Source of the DNA: Candidatus Tectimicrobiota bacterium
GTDB taxonomy: Bacteria; Tectomicrobia; Entotheonellia; Entotheonellales; Entotheonellaceae
Reading direction: 5' to 3'
Length of the DNA stretch: 64,000 nucleotides
Assembly (NCBI GenBank): GCA_026005175.1
Contig: BPKO01000009.1
Coordinates: 95,459-159,458, forward strand
The notes under the pieces are model-generated. The model made no database searches, was not told where the DNA came from, and saw only the letters and a program-made list of their open reading frames with translations. A program made the position numbers and the translations under genes. Shown here piece by piece: positions 47,647 to 56,841 of the stretch (the stretch's first letter is position 1; the number at the start of each line of letters is the position of its first letter).

Positions 47647-47668
47647 CCGTCTACCCATTGGTAGACGG
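47647..47668 (+). promoter_or_regulatory. Nine-base palindrome upstream of the WYL regulator gene
   Basis: CCGTCTACC (47647-47655) and GGTAGACGG (47660-47668) around CATT form a perfect inverted repeat, 15 bases upstream of a promoter-like sequence. It may be an operator for the WYL regulator or a 3' hairpin of the lipoprotein gene; no T-run follows. Confidence 0.45.
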
Positions 47669-47683
47669 GGCTCCAGCGGGCAC

Positions 47684-47712
47684 TTGCGGCGTAGACACAC
47701 TTCACGTATGTT
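47684..47712 (+). promoter_or_regulatory. Possible promoter for the WYL regulator gene
   Basis: TTGCGG at 47684-47689, a 17-base spacer and TATGTT at 47707-47712 give four of six matches at each box, 40 bases before the ATG at 47753. Confidence 0.4.
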
Positions 47713-47752
47713 TGGGCCGCGTGGTGGTGGGACACGGGAAGCGAGGCGCGAG

Positions 47753-48751
47753 ATGGGTCAGCTACGGCAGCAGGCGTATGCCAGGCGCATACAGCGGCTT
47801 TTGGTGCTCATCAACGAAATCAAAACCAACCCGCACCAGCGGCCAGAAGCCTTGTACCGAAGCCTGGGCATTTCGCGGGCCATGTTGTACAAAGACCGTC
47901 AGGCCTTGCAGGCGCTGGGCTTTGTCTTTCATTACGATCGTGGGCAGCGGCGGTTTGTGGTCACGCAGGATCGGTTTTTACCGGTATTGAATCTTACCAC
48001 CAGCGAGGTGTTGGCGCTCATCATGGCGGTGCGTCAGCTCTCGTCTACTGGCGATTACACCCTGACGTATGAGGCGATTGCCGCTCTGCGCAAGATCATT
48101 GCCAATACTCCGGCGGAAGTGCGCGCCTTCTTTCAGGCTTCACTCGACGACGTGGTATTGCAGGAGGGCTTTGGCTGCGACGCTGCCATATTGCAGGACC
48201 TCTGGCGAGCCTGCCAAGAGCACCAGCGCCTACGCATTCTTCACGACCGAGGCGACGGGCCGCGGACGTGGGTCATTGACCCCTATCAGCTGCTCTTCAA
48301 GCGGCGGGCCTTGTACCTCGATGCCTGTGTGGTCGACGAGCGGATGGTGAAGATGTTTCGTGTCAACCGCATCAAGCGCGTCGACTTTCTTGGCGTGCGG
48401 GTGCCCACCCCACTGGTGCCGTACAACTTTCGTGAGCGGCACCTGTCGAGCTTCAGTGTGTTTGTGGGCGAACAGGTACAACGGGTGCGCATCCGATTTC
48501 GCCCTGAAGTGCGGCAGTACATCACCGAGACGCGCTGGCACAGCTCGCAGCAGATTACCGACTTGCCCGACGGCAGCTTTATTTTCCAAGTTGACGTCAG
48601 CGAGCCACGCGAAGTGGGCTGGTGGGCGCTGCAGTGGGGGGCCAGTGCCGAGGTGCTCGAACCCGAAAGCCTGCGCCGCGAGATGGCCGAGACGGTGCGG
48701 GCGCTGGTGCGGGTCTATGGAGGGCCTCTGGTCATTGAGCGTGATTACTGA
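47753..48751 (+). CDS. WYL-domain transcriptional regulator, probable CRISPR-Cas regulator
   Basis: Protein of 332 residues: an N-terminal winged helix (residues about 10-70, PEALYRSLGISRAMLYKDRQALQALGF), then a WYL domain (RLRILHDRGDGPRTWVIDPYQLLFKRRALYLDACVVDERMVKMFRVNRI) and a C-terminal WCX region. WYL domains bind ligands, perhaps nucleic acid fragments or nucleotides. A WYL protein is known to repress a type I-D CRISPR array in Synechocystis, and this gene lies 410 bases upstream of the cas operon on the same strand. Control of the cas genes is therefore inferred, not shown. The start at 47753 has GGGAAGCGAGG upstream. Confidence 0.88.
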   Translation: MGQLRQQAYARRIQRLLVLINEIKTNPHQRPEALYRSLGISRAMLYKDRQALQALGFVFHYDRGQRRFVVTQDRFLPVLNLTTSEVLALIMAVRQLSSTGDYTLTYEAIAALRKIIANTPAEVRAFFQASLDDVVLQEGFGCDAAILQDLWRACQEHQRLRILHDRGDGPRTWVIDPYQLLFKRRALYLDACVVDERMVKMFRVNRIKRVDFLGVRVPTPLVPYNFRERHLSSFSVFVGEQVQRVRIRFRPEVRQYITETRWHSSQQITDLPDGSFIFQVDVSEPREVGWWALQWGASAEVLEPESLRREMAETVRALVRVYGGPLVIERDY

Positions 48752-48774
48752 ACCTTCTCCAATCCAGGTGAGAG

Positions 48775-49013
48775 GAGGCCCTCGTCAGCGTTGTCCTTTT
48801 TGGCTCTGGACAAGGGGGAAGGCAATGACGGAGAGTGATATCGATCTCCTGATCATCAGGGAGCATTTTCCCAGGAGCCGCCTGGATAGGCACTGGGAGG
48901 TATTGGAAGTTGCGAAAGTGGTGTTGAAAGAGTTTACCGCACAGGCGCCGATCATCCCTCTCACGCCTGCAGAAGCACAAGTGACAAAATCCTTTTACCT
49001 CCCGGAGAAATAG
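48775..49013 (+). pseudogene. Nucleotidyltransferase (MNT-type) remnant
   Basis: The two parts of the minimal nucleotidyltransferase signature lie in different frames: LVSVVLFGSGQGG in one and MTESDIDLLII in the next, so GSxxxG...SDIDLL is broken by one missing base near 48823. The N-terminal helices are missing (a stop is at 48769-48771). It ends with YLPEK at 49013. Intact relatives act as antitoxins paired with HEPN toxins; no HEPN gene follows. The short stretch 49014-49161 before the cas operon has no supported gene. Confidence 0.65.
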
Positions 49014-49161
49014 TAGAGCTATGAATGCTCTGGTAGCGGCGAGTCATGGCCTGGGCCAATGAGCTCCTGAGGATATTCGAAGAGTTGTTCTGGGTGCAGG
49101 CGCGGCTACGCTTCGATTGAATATAGCAGCAGGATAGCTACGCGCTGTAGGGAGTCAGACG

Positions 49162-51522
49162 ATGACTCTTACAGATCATATGGAACATTTAATTGAATTG
49201 GTTGCGCACATAGCGCAACAAGTTCAAGGAGAAAGGGATACCAGGGCCCAGTTGGGTTACCTGCGTCGGATTCTCCAAGGGCACAGCGACGAAGCAGGCT
49301 TACTCAACGCGCTAATCACCAGTCTCGACGTTCCGCAACTCCGGCGGCTCTTGCACAGAACGCAACCAAGTGACACTCCTACTCCTGCTGTCGTTCCAGG
49401 CAAGAGAATCACGCTTTACAAAGCTACGCTGCCTGGGGAACCGCAGGCGCGTGTAGCTGCGGATAGTCTGATTGCCCGGTATTTGAACTGGCTCGCACGC
49501 AACCCCCACCGCCGTGCTGTTACCCTCGTAAACACAGAGCGGCATGTCGTGCTTTTCGTTCCCGAAGGCAGCGAATTCAACTCTGAAAAAGCTTGGTGCG
49601 AGTTTGTGACCTTTGTTTTCTCAGGCGAGGAACTCGAACGAACCTTCGTTGCCATGCTTAACTCAATCAAACTCTCTGAGCGTGGCTTTGGTGTTCCGGA
49701 GTTTCCTATCATCAGTGAAGATCAATTGCTAATAGTTCTAGCATGGCTTTTACGAAGTGTACAATCTGCGGAGCAGCGCCTCAGGAGACGTGAGGTGAAG
49801 ATTGCGGAGCTAGAGAAAAACCTACGAAACTTCGAAATTAAGGAGCAAAGTAAAATAAAAAGAGACATTGAGACATTAAAGAAAAATCAGAACAAAGAGG
49901 TTGACAAATATGAAAAAAACTTCAAGAGAAAATTCAATTCATTCATAGAAAATCAGGATACTGATAAAAAAAGAAAAAAATCAAAAATTGAATTACCCAA
50001 ACACAAGTTATTGGAATGTATGGAGCTGTTTGACCTATCAGGGGGTAATCCATTCGAATTTCTGCGGCGGTATGAGGACAAACATCTACAGAGTTTCAAC
50101 CGCATACGTCCCCTTATGGCGTTCTTCACGGAGCGAGCCGCACAGCAGATCAACCTCACTCGAGGAGACAACCTTGCCAATGCGGTGGTTGAAATCGTGC
50201 GGCTGACGACTTGGTTGGAATCCACGGACTCGGACGAGATAGGCGCGATTCGCGCTCGAAAGCTCAAGCTACAGCCACTCTTATCTGAAAATCCAGGCGA
50301 ATTCCTTAAGCGCTCCCCAGGTGACGGTACAGGTGAGTTCTGCTACGTCTGCGGTAGGCGGTTGGCTTCCGAAGACAAAACACAGGTGAACCGCTTCGTC
50401 TTTCGCTCTCCTTCCCAACGGCTTCAGTCGGTTCGTGGCGAGCAACGCCCTCCCGTCTGCCGTCACTGCGTGGCCATAGCTTTTGCCTGCCCTCTTAAGC
50501 CGAGCGACCAGAGTGTGATTATCAGGCTCAGTCCAGCTCTACAGGACGGTTGGAAAGGAGGACATTCAGCAGCGGTGCTCGGTGAACTCGAAGCGTTTCT
50601 ACGAGGATTGACACTCTCTCAGCTCGATCTGGCAGCCGGCAATTACTTGATGCTGACTAGTAGCGAACGAGTCAAGGTCGGAAAGAGATGGAGGTATCTG
50701 GCTGATGTGATTGGTGCTGTCCCCTATGCCTATTTACGACTCGCAGACACGTTTGAGTATCAGGTTTTCGATGACTACGTATCTCGTATAGTCACTGGTA
50801 TATCGGACATCGAGCTGGCACCGCACAGGCTGGCTTTTTTGAGTATCCTGATCAGGGCATTGCAGCTGCGTCTGACAGAGGGTAGCGACGTTAATCGCCC
50901 GCTTGCGACAGCTATCCGTTACGTACTTGCTGATGAACCCATACTTGCAATTTATGAACTTGTAAGCCAACCTAACATCGATCAGAGATGCCGCCAAGAG
51001 AGAGTGCGCATCGAGATCGAGAGATCACTGGAGGTGTGGATGCAAATGACCAGGGCAGAAATGATAGGCGACATTGTGGCTATGGCCGGACTGCTCTACC
51101 CGTTCGTGGACCAGACACTCCGCGAAATGCGCAAAAGGAGCGAACCGGAGCTTGATCCTGATCGGGAGGCATCAAAGTTGATAGAGGAAGTTGATGAAGT
51201 ATTCAACTTCCTCTATCGCTTTACAAACAATACGACGTACAGTACGACCCGGCTGTATCGCAATCCAACAAATTGGTTTACTTACGAAAAAACAAAGAAA
51301 TTACTTGAAAAAATTGGTGTAGACATAAATGAACGTGAAAAGAATGAAGGTAACTATAATTTTATTGAGATCAATGTTAATGATGTTGAAGCAGCTTATA
51401 GGTTTTTTTCAGAAAAAATTTACAAGAATGATGCTGACTGGAGATCTTTTACATATCGGTTGAAGCTAGCGCTCTACAGTCGTTTCCCTGGTCTTGGAGT
51501 CAAGCGGGAACAATCCCGATAG
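49162..51522 (+). CDS. Type I CRISPR effector large subunit (Cas10d/Cas8-like)
   Basis: Protein of 786 residues, first gene of the cas operon; GGGAG lies eight bases upstream. A four-cysteine zinc ribbon is visible: C394 and C397 (FCYVCGRRL), C433 and C436 (CRHC), as in Cas8 and Cas10d large subunits. Residues about 210-275 are Lys/Glu-rich and strongly helical, encoded by unusually AT-rich DNA. No HD motif and no GGDD palm motif can be found, so it is neither a canonical Cas10d with HD nor an active Cas10. Assignment rests on size, zinc ribbon and position before the Csc2-like Cas7. It should recognise the target and hold the 5' part of the crRNA complex. Confidence 0.72.
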   Translation: MTLTDHMEHLIELVAHIAQQVQGERDTRAQLGYLRRILQGHSDEAGLLNALITSLDVPQLRRLLHRTQPSDTPTPAVVPGKRITLYKATLPGEPQARVAADSLIARYLNWLARNPHRRAVTLVNTERHVVLFVPEGSEFNSEKAWCEFVTFVFSGEELERTFVAMLNSIKLSERGFGVPEFPIISEDQLLIVLAWLLRSVQSAEQRLRRREVKIAELEKNLRNFEIKEQSKIKRDIETLKKNQNKEVDKYEKNFKRKFNSFIENQDTDKKRKKSKIELPKHKLLECMELFDLSGGNPFEFLRRYEDKHLQSFNRIRPLMAFFTERAAQQINLTRGDNLANAVVEIVRLTTWLESTDSDEIGAIRARKLKLQPLLSENPGEFLKRSPGDGTGEFCYVCGRRLASEDKTQVNRFVFRSPSQRLQSVRGEQRPPVCRHCVAIAFACPLKPSDQSVIIRLSPALQDGWKGGHSAAVLGELEAFLRGLTLSQLDLAAGNYLMLTSSERVKVGKRWRYLADVIGAVPYAYLRLADTFEYQVFDDYVSRIVTGISDIELAPHRLAFLSILIRALQLRLTEGSDVNRPLATAIRYVLADEPILAIYELVSQPNIDQRCRQERVRIEIERSLEVWMQMTRAEMIGDIVAMAGLLYPFVDQTLREMRKRSEPELDPDREASKLIEEVDEVFNFLYRFTNNTTYSTTRLYRNPTNWFTYEKTKKLLEKIGVDINEREKNEGNYNFIEINVNDVEAAYRFFSEKIYKNDADWRSFTYRLKLALYSRFPGLGVKREQSR

Positions 51523-51546
51523 AGAAAACAAGGAAGGAGAAAAAGT

Positions 51547-52431
51547 ATGTCAGGATTGCCAAAGGCTAATGGTCAACGTTATCACTTTGATATTTATGCG
51601 ATTCTGGAGGGAACCCAGGAACTCTATTTCGGCCATGAAGTGATGATCAACGTGAATATGGTCGAGACGGTGAAACTCGTGTTGCCCAATGGGGAGGGTC
51701 TCGAAAAGTGCTATTTCTCCCCCACAAAGCGGCGCGGGATCGAGCGCCGCAGTCTGTTGTGGGCTCCCTGTCCAAATGGGCAAATGCTAGGGGAGAACCT
51801 CGACTGTCATATCCCGAGGACATGTGCTAAACCGGAGTGCCCGATCTGTAGTGTCTATGGAGGATTGATAGTCGGTAAGCAAACACTGATTGGTAGGCTT
51901 ACGCATGCCGGAGGAGTCGCGATTCAACGGCTGTTACCTGAAGAGAAGCAGCGGGCAATGCACCCTACGGCAATTGTAAACGATCCAAACGAAAATCCAC
52001 CACAGCCATTCAAGCGCCAGTATAACGAGCCTGGGCTGCTGTATCCCGTTTACAATCACTGCTTGAGCGTTACTGAGCAGGAATTCACAGCTGTTGCTTA
52101 TGCTTTTCTCGATAGCTTGGCTCGTATAGGGTCGGGCAATCCCAAAGGAGCCACCATTTATGAAACCGATGGAGAGCCTTTATTGGTCGTTGATAAGTAC
52201 CTCGTCCCTCATGGTGAACGCCCTGTGATTTCTCCTGCCGAGACGTCCGTAGAAAATGCGATTCGGCGCTTCCAAAGCAGAGCATGGGCCGTTAATGGTG
52301 GTAATTGGGATGGCGGGTCTGCAACCACTGATAATGGGAACTTCCAGCGTTGGGTCGGCAAGATGGCCTACCAGAAGCTGCAGGACTGGGCAGATACTTT
52401 TGTCAACGATGTGCTCAAGAAATATCGGTGA
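51547..52431 (+). CDS. Cas7 backbone protein, Csc2-like (type I-D)
   Basis: Protein of 294 residues, 25 bases after the large subunit. The start MSGLPKANGQRYHFDIYAILEG is an RRM-like strand typical of Cas7. A cysteine cluster at C87, C93, C98 and C101 (TCAKPECPICSVYGG) matches the zinc-binding CPxCxxYG element known from Csc2, the type I-D Cas7. GRLTHAGGVAIQR may be the thumb region. Several copies would coat the crRNA. Subtype naming is based on this cysteine motif and the I-D-like Cas1, not on a search. Confidence 0.8.
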   Translation: MSGLPKANGQRYHFDIYAILEGTQELYFGHEVMINVNMVETVKLVLPNGEGLEKCYFSPTKRRGIERRSLLWAPCPNGQMLGENLDCHIPRTCAKPECPICSVYGGLIVGKQTLIGRLTHAGGVAIQRLLPEEKQRAMHPTAIVNDPNENPPQPFKRQYNEPGLLYPVYNHCLSVTEQEFTAVAYAFLDSLARIGSGNPKGATIYETDGEPLLVVDKYLVPHGERPVISPAETSVENAIRRFQSRAWAVNGGNWDGGSATTDNGNFQRWVGKMAYQKLQDWADTFVNDVLKKYR

Positions 52432-52449
52432 CCGTTAGCGTAAGGTGCG

Positions 52450-53325
52450 ATGATGTATGCGATGGCATTCACCCTGAGGCCCACAGCCGGACTGACCTTT
52501 CGTATCTTGCCAGGCTCGATTCTTGACATCGCGACCTACCCCTTTGTGCCGCCTACAGCATTATCGGGCTTCCTGCGCCGCCTGGCGATGATGAGTGCGG
52601 GGTTAGAATTCCCCAACACGGGACCAAACGATGAGAACACGCCATTCTATGCCTTGCCTCGACAGCTCGTTGCACTCGGTGCCTATCCCCTCGGTGCGTG
52701 CACGCGACCGCCGCATCGTACGTATCGCAAAGGGCCCCGTGACTTTGGCCATAATGCCTTTTCCACGATTTACCGGGGCAAGACCAAGGGACCAGAAAAC
52801 ATCCAGCTCCACACCTGGGAATACCTTCTAGCGGATGCATTCATCGGCTATGTTGTCTCCGAAGATTGCGAAGAGTTAGGCCGCCTGACCGCATTGAAAG
52901 GCTACGGTGCGAAACTCGGCAAAGAAGGATTTGCCTTTGTCGAAGGCATCAATGGCCCGTTTGCTCTTGAACCGATCGAAACTCAGGCATCCCCTTCGGT
53001 TGTCGTCCCTGCGGATGCTCTGTTCGACAAGAATCCACAAGTGGCCGCTGATATATTCACCCTTTACAGTTTCGTATGGCGTAGCACCCCTGCCGGGCAG
53101 AGCCAAGCCCCGCAGAGAAGGAGAAGGGCAGGTAGGCTTGAGCCGGTGTATTCAAGTAATCCTTTTGATCAGCATCCGAGTCCCATTGTGGGTTACAAGC
53201 CCTTCGTAGCTACCCTCCTCAAGCCCGGTTCGAGAGTGACTCTCGACTTCTGGCATCACGGTGAGGTGTTCTTTCCCGCTGTACTTATAGATGTCCTCCA
53301 GGGGGAGATCAGCGATGACAATTGA
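52450..53325 (+). CDS. Cas5-family protein (Csc1-like)
   Basis: Protein of 291 residues, 18 bases after cas7. The N-terminal strand MAFTLRPTAGLTFRIL and the following YPFVPPTALSGFLRRLAMM match the Cas5 beginning, in which a proline-rich PTALxGxL segment follows the first strand. It would bind the 5' handle of the crRNA. The region 85-135 (THPPHRTYRKGPRDFGHNAFSTIYRGKTK-like, basic) may be the thumb. Three in-frame start choices lie within 12 bases (52450, 52453, 52462). The end overlaps the cas3 start by 11 bases. Confidence 0.75.
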   Translation: MMYAMAFTLRPTAGLTFRILPGSILDIATYPFVPPTALSGFLRRLAMMSAGLEFPNTGPNDENTPFYALPRQLVALGAYPLGACTRPPHRTYRKGPRDFGHNAFSTIYRGKTKGPENIQLHTWEYLLADAFIGYVVSEDCEELGRLTALKGYGAKLGKEGFAFVEGINGPFALEPIETQASPSVVVPADALFDKNPQVAADIFTLYSFVWRSTPAGQSQAPQRRRRAGRLEPVYSSNPFDQHPSPIVGYKPFVATLLKPGSRVTLDFWHHGEVFFPAVLIDVLQGEISDDN

Positions 53326-56023
53326 CGTGGCCAGGGTTTTCTTTCATGAAGGGGATGATCCCCGTGTCCCGTCAGAGATCCTCCTGCAACGGCTCGAAAA
53401 TCATACAGGTAATGTTGCTAAGCTTGTAGAGCTCTGGCAGCAGGAGGCCGATGACACCGATTTAGTTCTCAATCCTGCAACTGCGAATAAGGTTATCGCA
53501 GCGGCGAAGCTTCATGACGTTGGAAAGCCTGAGCGGTTCCACATCGAGGCACGAACTCGAAGACAGAGACTCGACGGGCATGACGTGGAGATCTTCACCA
53601 AGTATGAATATTCCTTCAGCGGCCATCGTTTCCTCGCTGAAAGCGAGGATCTTTATGTTCAAGAGCTTGCGCAGGGTCATCACACATACTCCGTTGAGGA
53701 TCTCACCGGGGCTATCGCACGTCTGCGACGCCGAGGCTACGATGCCAGCCGCTTTGCGCAGGATCTCTACATTCTGGAGATGTGCGACCAGATCGAAGCC
53801 GAGATTGCCGTCCGTACGCTTGAGGGGGAGACCGAAGGTCGGACGTTCATGGAGTTCACCGTTATTCCTGAGAATGACAAAACCTATGCTCTCGACCCCT
53901 ATCCGTTCGACCGAGAGCAGATCTCCCTTACATTTGAATACTATCGGATGGTTCTCCTAGATGACCAGAAGCGGGTATTGCTCGGGATAAAGCCAGAAGA
54001 CCCTCGCAGACTGGCGCAGACGCTGGAAGGTTTTATCAAGGATGCCCTTAGGGCTAGTTCGTTACCAGTCGAGCAGGTATCCGTTGAGATCAAACCTCTA
54101 CTCAGGGAATCGGTTCCTCGGCGACCGTTCAATGATATCCAGCAGCTCTACAGAGACATTTGCGGTTTCGCCCCCAACGCGATGCAGTGCGACCTATACC
54201 AGCGGCTAGCTCAGGGTGACGATGCGTTGCTGGTCCGGGCGCCCACGGGTTCAGGGAAGACCGAAGCTGTCTGGCTACCGGCCCTGGCTCTTGGCAAGCG
54301 CCTCATTATGCCGCTGCCGACCCGGAGCCTACTTGAGGATCACGAAAGGCGGCTGACGAACTATCTGCGGAAGTTCTCCTCGCTCACGCAGAACAGGAAC
54401 CGCCCTATCGCCATGATTATTGACACCGGTGAGGAGTCACGCCGTTATGTCTTCGTCAATGGGCAGATGCGGGCTCCTCAGAGGCGACACCTTTACAAAG
54501 CCGAGGTCATCCTGACGACTCTCGATAAGTTTCTATATCGATACTTTGGCTTTGGAGATATGCACAAATCATTCATCTATCCGCTCCGCATACGTGATGG
54601 AGCCCGTACATTGATCTGCTTTGATGAGGCACACACCTACGACGGCGTGTCTTTTATTAATTTCCGTCGACTGGTGCGCGCACTCTACGAATCGGGTCAG
54701 AGCCTGGTAGTGATGACAGCAACAATGCCTGATGCCTACAAAAAAGACATGGATTTCCTGAGAGAACTTGATTATACAGGTACTTCAGCGTTGCCAGAAC
54801 GTAAACTCTCTATCGTACACTCCGAGCATGACGATCTCTCGGAGGCGCTCGTCGCACAGACTGTAACGCTTTGGCAGCGTGGAATGCGCAAAATCATCGT
54901 CGTGGCCGAGAGCGTCGGTTTCCGCACTGAAATCGAAGACAGGCAACGGCGTGCGCTCCGCGATGGGGCTTTCAACGTCTATGAGAAGCTCAAGCAACAT
55001 AATGGCCTCACGGGGCTCGTGGCGCGCGAAAGCCTACTGCTCTATCACGGGAGGATGGACGCTATCGAGCGAGCACGGGTTTATGAGAGCCTCAAGAGGC
55101 TAGACAATGACGCGGCGGCTGCCTATGTCGTTGTCACAACGAGTGCCATCGAAGTCGGTTGTGACCTGAACGCTCAGGCGCTGGTGACTGAGATATGCAA
55201 TCCCGAGCAGCTCATCCAGCGGGCTGGTCGTTGTAACCGGCGGGCAAACTTCGAGACTGCCGAAGTGGTGGTTGTGATCCCGAAAGATCCTTACCCAGAT
55301 GGTGGCTGGATAAAACCTTATGTTCGCTCCTTGAGTAGAGATGAAGAAGCCGATTATCTTGAGTATCTGAAGGGGATGCATGGGAGCACATTTGACCACA
55401 ATGCAGTGATGAAAAAGATAGCGAAGCGACCAACTGCGGACTATCGTGTGGAGACACTCTTTGAAATGCTCGATGAATATGTTTACGGAGCGCGTCTTGA
55501 AAATAAACCGCTTCACGATCGTGGATTTGTTGTTACGCGAAGTTGGGAACCTACTCTTATTTTTGAGATTCCCTACGACAGAGGGTACCGACGGGTTTCT
55601 GTGCCATTTAGCATGTGTGCGTGCGGCAGGGGAGAGTATCCGGATCCCGGGGCCTTAGTGCAGCAGGTTGACTACAACCACGACTCAAACAGGGAATCCC
55701 TCAGGCGTGTTTCCGGGGGGCCCATATATGGAAAACAGATTGTGGTCAGGCTCTCTCAAGGACTGTTGCAAAGCTCATTTGAATACGACTCTGAGTGCGG
55801 TCTCGTGGATGTTCCAAAAGTTTTTACTTGGAAAAGAAATTTCGATTACAAAGTTGTCATGCAGGTACCTAATGAAGACGGTTCTCCAGGGCCAATCATC
55901 TGGTATTTTCGCGATATGCCTGATGATGGCTATTTTACGGGCTATGTCAAAGAGATCACCATCGAGGAAGTAGAGGATCAGGAAGTCGAAGAAGGCGCTA
56001 TAGAAGACGACACTGAGGAGTGA
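53315..56023 (+). CDS. cas3: Cas3 helicase-nuclease with N-terminal HD domain
   Basis: Protein of 902 residues; ATG 53315 with GGGGGAGA upstream. The HD nuclease motifs are complete: H30, H67-D68 (KLHDVGK), H104, H122-H123 (GHHTYS) and D158 (EMCDQ). The helicase has Walker A at 310-316 (PTGSGKT), DEAH at 437-440, SAT-like MTATMP, and motif VI QRAGRCNRR. The C-terminal domain ends in an acidic tail. It would unwind and degrade the target strand. In canonical type I-D, Cas3 is helicase-only and HD is on the large subunit; here the HD is on Cas3. Confidence 0.93.
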   Translation: MTIDVARVFFHEGDDPRVPSEILLQRLENHTGNVAKLVELWQQEADDTDLVLNPATANKVIAAAKLHDVGKPERFHIEARTRRQRLDGHDVEIFTKYEYSFSGHRFLAESEDLYVQELAQGHHTYSVEDLTGAIARLRRRGYDASRFAQDLYILEMCDQIEAEIAVRTLEGETEGRTFMEFTVIPENDKTYALDPYPFDREQISLTFEYYRMVLLDDQKRVLLGIKPEDPRRLAQTLEGFIKDALRASSLPVEQVSVEIKPLLRESVPRRPFNDIQQLYRDICGFAPNAMQCDLYQRLAQGDDALLVRAPTGSGKTEAVWLPALALGKRLIMPLPTRSLLEDHERRLTNYLRKFSSLTQNRNRPIAMIIDTGEESRRYVFVNGQMRAPQRRHLYKAEVILTTLDKFLYRYFGFGDMHKSFIYPLRIRDGARTLICFDEAHTYDGVSFINFRRLVRALYESGQSLVVMTATMPDAYKKDMDFLRELDYTGTSALPERKLSIVHSEHDDLSEALVAQTVTLWQRGMRKIIVVAESVGFRTEIEDRQRRALRDGAFNVYEKLKQHNGLTGLVARESLLLYHGRMDAIERARVYESLKRLDNDAAAAYVVVTTSAIEVGCDLNAQALVTEICNPEQLIQRAGRCNRRANFETAEVVVVIPKDPYPDGGWIKPYVRSLSRDEEADYLEYLKGMHGSTFDHNAVMKKIAKRPTADYRVETLFEMLDEYVYGARLENKPLHDRGFVVTRSWEPTLIFEIPYDRGYRRVSVPFSMCACGRGEYPDPGALVQQVDYNHDSNRESLRRVSGGPIYGKQIVVRLSQGLLQSSFEYDSECGLVDVPKVFTWKRNFDYKVVMQVPNEDGSPGPIIWYFRDMPDDGYFTGYVKEITIEEVEDQEVEEGAIEDDTEE

Positions 56024-56032
56024 AGAACTGCT

Positions 56033-56340
56033 ATGGTACAACCACTCTTCCGTGTAGCCATATTCTCTTCTATAGAACCGACACTCCAGGACGACCACCT
56101 CTGGTGGCAGGGGGAACGCCTGTTCGACCTGCCGGCACTGCGCGGCTGGGTATTTCAGCCAGTCCTGCAGGGGATAAAACATGGGCGGACGCCAGCGACA
56201 GCGCTGCGGGGCCCCGCGGCAGGTGGGCGAAACCACCCTGCTCAACCAGGTCATCGAGGCGCTGCTCAATGCAGGCGTGGCTGTCAAGCGAGTCTTTCGA
56301 GTGCAGTTTGGTGAGCTCCCGACTCGACGCAAAATATCGC
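56033..56340 (+). pseudogene. AAA ATPase (AAA_14/DUF4143-type) fragment
   Basis: Degenerate N-terminal part of an ATPase. LWWQGERLFDLPALRGWVFQPVL is in one frame, and after one extra C in the CCCC near 56214 the Walker A region GPRQVGETTLLNQV and RVFRVQFGELPT follow. The Walker lysine is replaced by glutamate and the rest of the protein is missing. These ATPases are often solitary mobile genes. It sits directly behind cas3, the first sign of an insertion between cas3 and cas6. Bases 56341-56604 hold nothing I can assign. Confidence 0.65.
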
Positions 56341-56604
56341 TCAATCAAGCCAGACTCCACACAGCGGCGAGCGCAACAAATCCCTTGCGATCATGTCTAC
56401 CGGGGCTTGCGGGGCAATGATCCGTACTATCTCCGCAGGGACAAGAGGGATTTCCTCCGGGGGGCCCGCAATGCAGAGCTGCAAAGCGGCCGGGCGGACG
56501 ACTTGGTATGCCACCGTTTCCATGGGTCGTCTCTACACAAAATCGTTAAAGCTTTCCACGGGTATACGGCGCTATCAAGTGAGGGAGCCGGGAGAGATCT
56601 ACAT

Positions 56605-56841
56605 ATGACAGCAAAGCGAGTGGAGGATATCTACGAGCAACACATCAAGTCCTTGCCTGACGTCGAACAGTTACGGCTAATTGCCTTGATTGCTAAGAAG
56701 CTCATCGAAACAGTTGAGACGGCAACGCACTCGCAGCGCAGCTTGCTGGAACTAGAAGGCTTAGGTGCCGAAATATGGCAGGGTATTGACGCACAACAGT
56801 ACGTGGACGAGTTGCGCAAGGAATGGGACCATCGCCCCTGA
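56605..56841 (+). CDS. Antitoxin of a VapBC-type pair
   Basis: Small helical protein of 78 residues (VEDIYEQHIKSLPDVEQLRLIALIAKKLIE, then a hinge and a C-terminal WQGIDAQQYVDELRKEWD). The pattern resembles DUF2281-like or AbrB-less antitoxins that precede PIN toxins; there is no obvious DNA-binding motif. Ribosome site GGGAGAG lies about 8-14 bases upstream. Its stop overlaps the toxin start (TGATG). It is embedded in the cas operon between cas3 and cas6. Confidence 0.7.
   Translation: MTAKRVEDIYEQHIKSLPDVEQLRLIALIAKKLIETVETATHSQRSLLELEGLGAEIWQGIDAQQYVDELRKEWDHRP

Noticed and set aside
49046..49120. Short frame MAWANELLRIFEELFW before the cas operon
   Set aside because: Only 24 residues with no ribosome site; it may belong to the decayed nucleotidyltransferase neighbourhood but nothing supports a gene.
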